64,000 bases of DNA from the NCBI RefSeq assembly GCF_036327755.1, contig NZ_CP109596.1, positions 6,076,001 to 6,140,000 on the forward strand, in the 5' to 3' direction. The notes under the pieces are model-generated. The model was given only the letters and a program-made list of their open reading frames with translations, did no database searches and was not told the origin of the DNA. Shown here in pieces: positions 57,540-64,000 of this stretch (its first letter is position 1; each line of letters opens with the position of its first letter). Origin of the DNA: Nocardia sp. NBC_01503. Lineage in GTDB: Bacteria > Actinomycetota > Actinomycetes > Mycobacteriales > Mycobacteriaceae. The position numbers and the translations under genes are program-made.

Positions 57540-58280
57540 TCAGAGGGTCCATGGCTGCGCGGCAGCCCAGATCGCATCGAAGCTGTCGGCGTAGCTGTCG
57601 AACCACCCGCCATCATTACTCCGTACGAGCTGGAAGACCGGGTTCGCGCTGGCCGGTTGTCCCCAGATATGAGGATTCACCAGCAGCGTGTCGTCATATC
57701 GGAAGAGCGAGTTGTACAGCGTGGTGTCGTGCAGCCGAACTTCGCACAGCTCCTGAGTCAGTAACGGGCGATAGTAGGTGAGCGAAGCACGGATCTTCGC
57801 TGACAGCGTGTCGTCAATCCCTTCCTCGCGGCCGCGCGCGGTGATCGAATCCCCATTCGGGTTGCCGAAACACAGTCGGATCTGAGTGCCCAGCGAGGCG
57901 CGTTCGGCCAGCATCTTCACGACCTGGGGGTTCGACTGGACGATGAATGTCCCGGAGAAGACGAGTACTTCGATCCGCTCGGTGGCACCGCGTAGCAGCG
58001 ACAACCACACATCCCTCGGAACCTCGGCACGATTCGGGTAGGTAGCAACAAGTTCGGCATTCGTCGAATCGGGTGGAGCCTCCGCGGTGGGCGGCCACAG
58101 GAACTCCTCTTCGACGCAGAGGTGCTGCGCGACATTATGGCGATGTTTCGGGTGCGGCACCCTGCCACCGAGCCACCTGCTCACCGTCTTCGGATCGACC
58201 TCGCAGACCTCAGCCAATGATTCGGGCCGCACACCTCGCTGGACCAGCACGCTCTGCAGCCGAACGTTCATAGCTTCCAT
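57540..58280 (-). CDS. XRE-type regulator with DUF5919-like (PLD-fold) domain
   Basis: About 246 residues from ATG 58280 (58307 and 58271 are alternatives). The N-terminal HTH is LQSVLVQRGVRPESLAEVCE and VDPKTVSRWLGGRVPHPKHR. The C-terminal domain reads LLRGATERIEVLVFSGTFIV, GTQIRLCFGNPNGDSITARG and HDTTLYNSLFRYDDTLLVNP, which resembles the DUF5919 domain found in Streptomyces XRE regulators, a phospholipase-D-like fold (HxxxxN segment). It heads an operon with a NUDIX hydrolase, a pairing that suggests a nucleotide signal. It is divergent from a degenerate resolvase-like gene. Confidence 0.82.
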   Translation of the reverse strand: MEAMNVRLQSVLVQRGVRPESLAEVCEVDPKTVSRWLGGRVPHPKHRHNVAQHLCVEEEFLWPPTAEAPPDSTNAELVATYPNRAEVPRDVWLSLLRGATERIEVLVFSGTFIVQSNPQVVKMLAERASLGTQIRLCFGNPNGDSITARGREEGIDDTLSAKIRASLTYYRPLLTQELCEVRLHDTTLYNSLFRYDDTLLVNPHIWGQPASANPVFQLVRSNDGGWFDSYADSFDAIWAAAQPWTL

Positions 58281-58428
58281 GGAAGCCGACGGATCGACCA
58301 TCGGCAAGGGAATCGCCTTGGGACGCCGGAAAAGTCCGAGGACGTCTACGGCTCCCTTCGATACGCGGTTACAAGATCCCGCTCTCCGCCGCCACCATTG
58401 CTTTCACCAGCGACGAAACGGGGTCGAG

Positions 58429-58875
58429 ATGGCCAAGCGCAGAAGGCTCTTCGAGTTCACCGGGGGTTTGTTGGAAGTCGATGACTGCGAAGTCGAGTCA
58501 GATGGTGGGGTCTACCTGGAATGCCACCGACCAGACGACGATGACCGTGAGGAGAGGATGGCAGTGCGCTACAGGCCAACGGCGTTGGGGTACTTGCGAA
58601 CTGACGTGTCCGGTATCGGGCAGCTTTGGCACGAGTCGCAGATTCGAAGGCTCGCCGCACAACTCGGCTTCGACTTCGCCGAGATGGTTGTCTACGACCC
58701 GCAGAGCGGGCGGCCACCTCTGGCGCGGTTGCGGACCCAGGCCGCGCGGCTCGATGCTGAGGCCGTGATCGTGCCCGGGCCTGAGCATTTCGAGGGCGGT
58801 CGGGTGCCGGGGGCGTTGGTGCGGCGAATGAAGGTTATTGCGGTCAGTTCGGGGTCAGCGACGACGGCTGAATGA
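58429..58875 (+). CDS. Small protein with degenerate serine-recombinase-like domain
   Basis: A 148-residue protein (ATG 58429; ATG 58558 with GGAG nearby is possible and would leave just the domain). After a short N-terminal part, residues from TALGYLRTDVSGIGQLWHES on follow the resolvase pattern: GYLRTD, SQIRRLAAQLGFDFAEMVVY, DPQSGRPPLARLRTQAARLD, AEAVIVPGPEHFEGG. The catalytic Ser of YxRVS is Asp here, as in the 3.5 kb gene. No DNA-binding domain follows. Recombinase activity is not expected; a structural or regulatory use of the fold is possible. It is divergent from the XRE/DUF5919-NUDIX operon. Confidence 0.7.
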   Translation: MAKRRRLFEFTGGLLEVDDCEVESDGGVYLECHRPDDDDREERMAVRYRPTALGYLRTDVSGIGQLWHESQIRRLAAQLGFDFAEMVVYDPQSGRPPLARLRTQAARLDAEAVIVPGPEHFEGGRVPGALVRRMKVIAVSSGSATTAE

Positions 58876-59020
58876 GTTGAGGGGGTGTGAACTCGCAGCA
58901 ACCCGGTCTTTCGCAGGAGCATGGTGATGCGTGCGGGAATTGGCTGCGGGGCCTAGCGGGTGCAGCGCAAGATGGGGTGAACGGGAAGTGGATCTGAGAT
59001 CACATTTTCTGTTCACGCTC

Positions 59021-59034
59021 CGTAAATGTTTACG
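59021..59034. promoter_or_regulatory. Palindrome in the promoter region of the phosphonate-type ABC operon
   Basis: CGTAAATGTTTACG is a perfect dyad (6 + 2 + 6), 100 bases before the first gene. A looser dyad CAACTT...AAGTTG follows at 59049-59079. Either may bind the GntR regulator encoded at the end of the operon. Confidence 0.5.
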
Positions 59035-59134
59035 ATATCTTGGCTATACAACTTTCGGGCCGAATGTATGTACAAGTTGCCGGGGATCGTGATCGATTCC
59101 CGGATTTGATCGAACGCTGGACCGGGAGTCGCTC

Positions 59135-60271
59135 GTGCGCATCGCAACTGCTCGCAATGTTGGAATCTGTCTCGTCGCGGGGGCTTTGGTCCTGAGTATG
59201 GGGGCCTGCACCAAGAAGTCGGAGACGGCGGCCAGCAGTGCCGCGACGGCTACCTCGGCCGCCGATCTGGGTGGGATGGACGCGTTGATCGCGGCCGCCA
59301 AGAAGGAGGGGACGCTCAATCTCATGGCGCTGCCACGGGATTGGGCGGGGTACGGCGAACTGATGGACAACTTCGCCGCCAAGTACGGGATCAAGGTCAA
59401 TGACGACAATCCGGGTGCTAGCAGTGCGGATGAGATCAATGCCATCAAATCGCTGAAGGGGCAGGATCGCGCGCCCGATGCGGTGGACGTGGGCACCTCG
59501 TTCGCCATCTCCGGCGCGAAGGAGGGGCTGTACGCGCCGTACAAGGTGACCGGCTGGGCCGATATCCCGGACTCCCAGAAGGCTTCGGACGGAACGTGGT
59601 TCGCCGATTACGGCGGGTACATGTCCATCGGCTGCGATGCCGCCAAGGTGCAGGTGTGCCCGACCACCATCGCCGATCTGCTCGAGCCGCAGTACAAGGG
59701 CCAGGTCGCCCTCAGCGGGGACCCGCTCAAGAGCAACTCCGCGCTGATGGCGGTCTGGACCTCGGCACTGGCGAACGGCGGCTCGGCCGACAATATCCAG
59801 CCGGGTATCGACTTCTTCGGAAAGCTCAAGGCCGCAGGCAATTTCGTACCGGTGAAGGCGACCGCCGCCACCGTGCAGTCCGGTGAGACCCCGATCATCA
59901 TCGACTGGGACTACCTCAACGCCGGTATCGCCCAGACCACCGCCAACTCCGGCGCGAAGTGGACCGTCGCGGTCTCCACCGACGCCAGCATCGGCGGCTA
60001 CTACGCCCAGGCCATCAGCAAGACCGCCCCGCATCCGGCCGCCGCCCGCCTGTGGCAGGAGTACCTGTACAGCGATGAGGGTCAGAACGGTCTGCTCAAG
60101 GGCTTCGCGCGACCGGTCCGCCTGCCCGCCATGCAGAAGAGCGGCAAGGTCGATCCCGCGCTGGCGAAGGTGCTGCCCGCGGCCAGCGACAAGCCGGTCT
60201 ACCCGACCGATGATCAGGCCGCCAAGGCCAAGGACACCATGACTCAGACCTGGGCGAACACTGTCAAATGA
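59135..60271 (+). CDS. ABC transporter substrate-binding lipoprotein
   Basis: A 378-residue protein from a GTG. The lipobox ends LVLSMGACTKKS, so Cys25 should be lipidated. The mature part is a family 1-type binding fold: LIAAAKKEGTLNLMALPRDW, YGELMDNFAAKYGIKVNDDN, FAISGAKEGLYAPYKVTGW and IIIDWDYLNAGIAQTTANSG. Length and motif order fit the polyamine/iron/2-aminoethylphosphonate group of binding proteins. The gene facing the operon's far end encodes a PhnZ-like enzyme, so an organophosphonate ligand is likely, though not shown by binding residues. The stop overlaps the next ATG (ATGA). Confidence 0.9.
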   Translation: MRIATARNVGICLVAGALVLSMGACTKKSETAASSAATATSAADLGGMDALIAAAKKEGTLNLMALPRDWAGYGELMDNFAAKYGIKVNDDNPGASSADEINAIKSLKGQDRAPDAVDVGTSFAISGAKEGLYAPYKVTGWADIPDSQKASDGTWFADYGGYMSIGCDAAKVQVCPTTIADLLEPQYKGQVALSGDPLKSNSALMAVWTSALANGGSADNIQPGIDFFGKLKAAGNFVPVKATAATVQSGETPIIIDWDYLNAGIAQTTANSGAKWTVAVSTDASIGGYYAQAISKTAPHPAAARLWQEYLYSDEGQNGLLKGFARPVRLPAMQKSGKVDPALAKVLPAASDKPVYPTDDQAAKAKDTMTQTWANTVK

Positions 60272-61143
60272 GTTCATCGGTTCGTTCGGCCCGAGCCTTG
60301 AAATGGCTCGGGCTCGTCCCGTTTCTCGCGTACGTGGGCGTGTTCTTCCTGCTGCCGACCGGTGTGATCGTGTACTCGGCGTTCCAGGTCGGTGACAGCG
60401 GGAGCACCTCGTTCGGCACCGCGAATGTGGCCTCGGCGCTGCAGGGCGCGTATCTCACCGGCCTGAAGAACAGTGTCGTGCTCTCCCTGGTGGTCGCGAT
60501 CATCGCGGCCGCGCTGGGAATCGTGCTGGCACAGGCGATTGTGAGTGGCCGCGGTCAACTCCTGCAGCGCGCGGTCTCCACCAGCGCGGCGGTACTGGCG
60601 AATTTCGGCGGCCTGCCACTGGCATTCCTGTTCGTCGCCGCGATCGGCAATGCCGGTGTGCTGACCAAACTGCTCCAGGATCACCTGGATATCTCCCTGC
60701 GCGATGATCTGCACCTGGACCTGTACTCGCAGGCGGGTGTGCAGTTCGTCTACCTGTATTTCCTTGTGCCGCTGATGGTTCTGGTCATCACCCCAGCCCT
60801 GGAGGGCCTGCGCCCGGAGTGGCGCGAAGCCGCCGAGAGCCTCGGCGCGCACGGCTGGCAGTACTGGCGCTATGTCGCCGGTCCCGCCCTGCTGCCGCAT
60901 TTCCTGGGCAGTGTGGCACTGCTGTTCTGCACCTCGTTCTCCTCCTTCGCCACCGCCGACGCGCTCACCAACGGCACCCTCGCCATCACCCCGCTCCAGA
61001 TCGAGAGCGCGGTTTCAGGCAATGTCCTTGTCGGACAAGAGAACCTGGGTGCCGCTCTGGCCTTGAACATGATCGTGGTGGTGGTACCGCTCACCCTGCT
61101 CTACCAGTACATGCAGAACAGGACCTCCCGATGGCTACAGTGA
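60268..61143 (+). CDS. ABC transporter permease 1
   Basis: A 291-residue inner-membrane protein, ATG overlapping the previous stop (ATGA). Six hydrophobic helices are visible, from LKWLGLVPFLAYVGVFFLLP to IVVVVPLTLLYQYM. The EAA loop is EWREAAESLGAHGWQYWRYV, which contacts the ATPase. The long periplasmic loop in VGDSGSTSFGTANVASALQG fits the AEP/spermidine-type permeases. It partners with the permease encoded next. Confidence 0.92.
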   Translation: MSSSVRSARALKWLGLVPFLAYVGVFFLLPTGVIVYSAFQVGDSGSTSFGTANVASALQGAYLTGLKNSVVLSLVVAIIAAALGIVLAQAIVSGRGQLLQRAVSTSAAVLANFGGLPLAFLFVAAIGNAGVLTKLLQDHLDISLRDDLHLDLYSQAGVQFVYLYFLVPLMVLVITPALEGLRPEWREAAESLGAHGWQYWRYVAGPALLPHFLGSVALLFCTSFSSFATADALTNGTLAITPLQIESAVSGNVLVGQENLGAALALNMIVVVVPLTLLYQYMQNRTSRWLQ

Positions 61144-62012
61144 CCGATCCCACCGTGGTGCTGGGCGGCACTGCGGGACAACAGCATCCGCCCTCGGTGC
61201 GCACCTATACCCGCCCCAGGGCGTATTGGCGCTGGATCGTGCTCGGCCTGGCCGCGCTGTACTTCATCGGCCCGTTCGCGGTGGCCTTCTGGTTCACCAT
61301 CCACGACAAGAACGGCGTGAGCTTCCGCGCCTACCGGCGAATCCTGTCCACCGCGGGGCTTTCCGACGCACTCGGCACCTCGCTGGCCCTCGGGCTCATC
61401 GCGGTCGTCGTCACCCTGGTGCTGATGGTGCCGACAATGCTGCTGGTGCACTTGCGATTACAGTCCGCGCGTCCCGTGGTCGAGTTGCTTTCCCTGCTGC
61501 CGTTGGTGATCCCGCCCGTCGCGTTGGTCGTAGGCGTCCGCAGCGTGCTCTCCTGGGGCAATAACAGCGACTACGTCGAGATCAGCCAGGTCTTCACCGC
61601 CCTGCAGCAGCAACCCCTCTCGCTGATCCTGGCCCTGGTCTACGTGGTGATCGCCCTCCCGTTCACCTTCCGCGCTCTGGACGCCGGTATCCGTGGCTCG
61701 CGCATCGAGGTATTGGTGGAGGCCGCGCAGAACCTCGGCGCGGGTTGGTTCACGGTGCTGTGGCGCGTGGTCCTGCCCGCCCTGCGCACCTCCATCCTGA
61801 ACGCGGCCTTCCTGACCTTCGCACTTGTCATGGGGGAGTACACGATCGCCAAGATCCTCATCTTCCGCACCTTCCCCGTCTGGCTGGCGCAGTCCGCCAA
61901 TACCGACGGCCAACTACAGGTCGCGCTCTCGATCCTGAGCCTGGTGCTGACCTGGCTCATCCTGCTCATTGTTGTCTCGATCGCCGGTCGATCCCGAAAG
62001 GCCTCCCGATGA
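61131..62012 (+). CDS. ABC transporter permease 2
   Basis: A 293-residue permease from ATG 61131, overlapping the previous gene by 13 bases. Helices run from WRWIVLGLAALYFIGPFAVA to LVLTWLILLIVVSIAG. The EAA motif is VEAAQNLGAGWFTVLWRVVL. MGEYTIAKILIFRTFPVWLA is the typical late segment of polyamine- and phosphonate-type permeases. It forms the second membrane subunit of the importer. Confidence 0.92.
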   Translation: MATVTDPTVVLGGTAGQQHPPSVRTYTRPRAYWRWIVLGLAALYFIGPFAVAFWFTIHDKNGVSFRAYRRILSTAGLSDALGTSLALGLIAVVVTLVLMVPTMLLVHLRLQSARPVVELLSLLPLVIPPVALVVGVRSVLSWGNNSDYVEISQVFTALQQQPLSLILALVYVVIALPFTFRALDAGIRGSRIEVLVEAAQNLGAGWFTVLWRVVLPALRTSILNAAFLTFALVMGEYTIAKILIFRTFPVWLAQSANTDGQLQVALSILSLVLTWLILLIVVSIAGRSRKASR

Positions 62013-63079
62013 CCGCCCAGGTAGTCCCCGAAATCAGCAGTACCGCAGTGGGTTTCGTCGACGTGCACCGGCACTACGGCAATGTCAAAGCCTTGGACGG
62101 CCTCACCCTCGATATCGATCCGGGCGAATTCATCGCCCTGCTCGGCCCCTCGGGCTGCGGAAAGACCACGGCGCTGCGAATTCTCGCCGGATTCGACCAT
62201 CCGACCTCGGGCGAGATCCTGGTCGGCGGCCGCGACGCCTCCTCGATTCCCGCGAACAAGCGCGATATGGGCATGGTCTTCCAGTCCTACAGCCTCTTCC
62301 CGACCATGTCCGCCCAGGACAATGTCGCCTTCGGCCTCGGCCTGCGGGGTCGCCCCGCCAAGCGCAGACGTGAACGCGCCCGCGAACTCCTGGATATGGT
62401 CGGCCTCGGCGAGCACGTCACCAAGTTCCCGCATCAACTCTCGGGCGGTCAGCAGCAGCGTGTGGCCCTGGCCCGCGCCCTTGCCATCGCGCCCCGGGTG
62501 CTGCTGCTGGACGAACCGCTCTCGGCCCTCGACGCCAAGGTGCGCCAGCAATTGCGCGAGGAGATCCGCCGTATCCAACGCGAACTCGGCGTGACCACCG
62601 TCTTCGTCACCCATGACCAGGAGGAGGCGCTGGCCGTCGCCGACCGGGTCGCGGTCATGCGCAACGGCCGAATGGAGCAGTGCGCCAGCCCCGATCAGGT
62701 GTATCAGCGCCCCGCAACCCCCTTCGTGGCCGAATTCGTCGGCACCATGAACCGCATCCCGGCCACCGCCGTCGATGGCACCCATGTGCGAGTGGGCGAG
62801 CAGGTCCTACCCTGTGACGGCGAGGCGACCGCCGCGGGTGAGGTCACCGTCCTGGCCCGCCCCGAAGCGGTCCTGGTGCACGAATCCCCGGACGGCACAG
62901 CCACGGTCGAGGCCGGAACCTTCTTCGGTGCGACCACCCGGCTGCGCCTGACCCGCGCCGACGGTATCGAGCTGCTGGCCGATGTGGCCAGCCACCGCGC
63001 CGCCGACCTCACACCCGGCACCCGGGTGAACGTATCGCTCCTGGACCGCCCGGTGCTGCTGGCCGCGGATCCCCGTTGA
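62009..63079 (+). CDS. ABC transporter ATP-binding protein
   Basis: A 356-residue ATPase, ATG overlapping the previous stop (ATGA). Walker A is LLGPSGCGKTTALRILAGFD, the Q loop MVFQSYSLFPTM, signature LSGGQQQRVALARALA, Walker B VLLLDEPLSALD and the switch His in FVTHDQEEALAVADR. A C-terminal TOBE-like domain of about 110 residues ends the protein. It is a PotA/CysA-type importer ATPase and powers the two permeases encoded before it. Confidence 0.94.
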   Translation: MTAQVVPEISSTAVGFVDVHRHYGNVKALDGLTLDIDPGEFIALLGPSGCGKTTALRILAGFDHPTSGEILVGGRDASSIPANKRDMGMVFQSYSLFPTMSAQDNVAFGLGLRGRPAKRRRERARELLDMVGLGEHVTKFPHQLSGGQQQRVALARALAIAPRVLLLDEPLSALDAKVRQQLREEIRRIQRELGVTTVFVTHDQEEALAVADRVAVMRNGRMEQCASPDQVYQRPATPFVAEFVGTMNRIPATAVDGTHVRVGEQVLPCDGEATAAGEVTVLARPEAVLVHESPDGTATVEAGTFFGATTRLRLTRADGIELLADVASHRAADLTPGTRVNVSLLDRPVLLAADPR

Positions 63080-63092
63080 ATACAGTTGCGGT

Positions 63093-63857
63093 GTGACGAC
63101 TGATAATCCGAAGGTTCCCCGCTATCGGGAGATCGCCGAGCAATTGCGCGCGGCGATCGAGAACGGTGAGTTCGCCGACGGTGCGTCACTACCCTCGGAG
63201 CACCGCCTGAGCGAGCGGTACGGCGTCTCGCGCGGCACCATCAGGCAGGCGTTCGCGTTCCTGCGCGCCTCCGGCGTAGTCTCCTCGCGGCAGGGTGCGC
63301 GCCGGCAGGTGCTGCGTGGCCCGCGCGCACAGCCGATGACCGAACTGGTCAGCTTCGCGCGCTGGGCGCGCAGTATCGGTGAGACCCCGAGCAGCCGCAC
63401 CGTCGGCACCGCGCGTGTCATCCCGACCCCGGAGGTGCGGGAGAAGCTCGGTCTGACCAAGGGGGAGAACGCTTTTCACGTGGAGCGGGTCCGCCTGCTG
63501 AGTGGCACCCCGACCATGCTGGAGAACACCTACTATCCCGAACGTCTGGCCGAACCGATTCTGGCGATGGATCTGGACGCCGAATCGATCACCGATCACC
63601 TGGAGAACTACGGCATCGTCTTCGCCGACGCCGAACACTCCATCGATGCCATCGCCGCGCCTGCCCGCACCGCGGGACTACTCGGAATCCGTACCGGCAC
63701 ACCGCTGCTGCGCACCATCCGGCGCACCACCGATCCGGCAGGTGAGGTCCTGGAATGCTCCTTCGACACCTATGTCGGATCGGCGGTCGCGTTCGTGGTG
63801 CGCAATTCGGTGGCGGCCGGGGCGGTGAGCCGGGTCAGATCGCTGCTGGCGACGTGA
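63093..63857 (+). CDS. GntR-family regulator with UTRA domain
   Basis: A 254-residue regulator from GTG 63093, 13 bases after the ATPase gene, so it belongs to the operon. The winged helix is RYREIAEQLRAAIENGEFAD, SLPSEHRLSERYGVSRGTIR and QAFAFLRASGVVSSRQG. The UTRA ligand domain follows: EVREKLGLTKGENAFHVERV, LENTYYPERLA and LRTIRRTTDPAGEVLECSFD. HutC-subfamily regulators of this kind sense the imported ligand; PhnF and PhnR are relatives in phosphonate operons. It may act on the palindromes upstream of the substrate-binding gene. Its 3' end overlaps the convergent PhnZ-like gene. Confidence 0.92.
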   Translation: MTTDNPKVPRYREIAEQLRAAIENGEFADGASLPSEHRLSERYGVSRGTIRQAFAFLRASGVVSSRQGARRQVLRGPRAQPMTELVSFARWARSIGETPSSRTVGTARVIPTPEVREKLGLTKGENAFHVERVRLLSGTPTMLENTYYPERLAEPILAMDLDAESITDHLENYGIVFADAEHSIDAIAAPARTAGLLGIRTGTPLLRTIRRTTDPAGEVLECSFDTYVGSAVAFVVRNSVAAGAVSRVRSLLAT

Positions 63858-64000
63858 CCGTGCGGTCCAGGGCCTCGATCTCGGCGCGGAAGTCGGCCAG
63901 GGTCGGCACCGCCGCATCGGGATTCTTCCCGGCATCGTCGAATCTGCGCAGGGCCGTGGCGGATTGGCAGTGCGGCTCGGCGGCGAAGGCCGCGACCTCA
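63835..64000 (-). CDS. C-terminus of a PhnZ-like HD-domain phosphonate-degradation protein (partial)
   Basis: The reverse strand is open from the window edge to a TGA at 63835-63837, about 54 codons. The sequence EVAAFAAEPHCQSATALRRF, then DDAGKNPDAAVPTLADFRAE, matches from memory the tail of HD-domain oxygenases of phosphonate catabolism (PhnZ type: FAxxPHxxDAxxLRRWDDxxK). In characterised PhnZ, an iron enzyme oxidatively cleaves the C-P bond of a hydroxylated phosphonate. The catalytic HD core lies outside the window. It overlaps the GntR gene by 23 bases tail-to-tail. Confidence 0.75.
   Translation of the reverse strand, partial: EVAAFAAEPHCQSATALRRFDDAGKNPDAAVPTLADFRAEIEALDRTVTSPAAI

Noticed and set aside
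1..64000. tRNA and rRNA genes, CRISPR arrays, insertion sequences, integrases
   Set aside because: None could be recognised by eye; no repeat-spacer pattern, no transposase motif and no cloverleaf with a TTCRANY-type loop was noticed. A tRNAscan or ISfinder run would be decisive.

Overview
The window is a high-GC actinobacterial chromosome segment, most likely from Nocardia or a close mycolic-acid-producing relative. Four things point there: an antigen-85-type mycolyltransferase, an acyl carrier protein that closely resembles meromycolate AcpM, LGFP cell-wall repeats, and many short GTG-started genes with DUF5753, DUF4254, DUF6907 or MmyB-type domains. I saw no rRNA or tRNA gene, insertion sequence, integrase or CRISPR array. 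It reads as ordinary, regulator-rich chromosome with several decayed genes.

Layout. 1-6 kb: a DUF574 methyltransferase and its XRE/DUF5753 regulator, a TPR-like XRE regulator, a two-gene unit (degenerate resolvase-like protein plus DUF4254-like protein), a TetR remnant and small proteins. 6-19.5 kb: two AraC regulators flanking a hydrolase, lactate-permease-like and LtrA-like membrane proteins, a SUKH-like protein, a tiny bL37-like ribosomal protein, an SDR, a mycolyltransferase, small stress-type proteins (Rho_N-like, CsbD), a broken ArsB-like permease, an RsbR-type STAS protein and another SDR. 19.8-21.2 kb: a secreted deacetylase with LGFP repeats. 21.3-28.4 kb: a block resembling a dormancy (DosR/DevR) regulon, with a universal stress protein, an Rv1733c-like membrane protein, an FMN-fold/membrane fusion, a UbiB kinase, an atypical pyruvate kinase and two small helical proteins. 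Five DosR-box-like palindromes lie in front of these genes. 28.4-30.3 kb: DoxX and a LigB-type dioxygenase, divergent from a MarR gene across two identical palindromes.

30-43 kb: hydrolase, MmyB-type regulator, duplicated DUF6907 protein, FMN-binding glutamate-synthase-like protein, decayed pyruvate oxidase, HEAT-repeat protein, MoeA, and a translationally coupled pair of MutS-like ATPases. 43.2-44.7 kb: a compact archaeal-type aspartyl-tRNA synthetase whose leader has the hallmarks of a translational T-box riboswitch. 44.8-48.1 kb: orphan histidine kinase, SigF/SigB-type sigma factor with its own SigF-type promoter, and an M23 peptidase. 48.2-51.5 kb: TetR and an acyl-CoA desaturase sharing an operator motif, then a CPA2 antiporter.

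51.6-58.9 kb: a LysR HTH fused to an HSL-family esterase, a degenerate hydrolase, an FAD monooxygenase, a secreted protein, a MerR regulator divergent from the stand-alone AcpM-like protein, HD and NUDIX proteins, an XRE/DUF5919 regulator and a second degenerate resolvase-like protein. 59.1-64 kb: a five-gene ABC importer operon ending in a GntR/UTRA regulator, facing the 3' end of a PhnZ-like phosphonate-degradation HD protein. This suggests uptake and breakdown of an organophosphonate.
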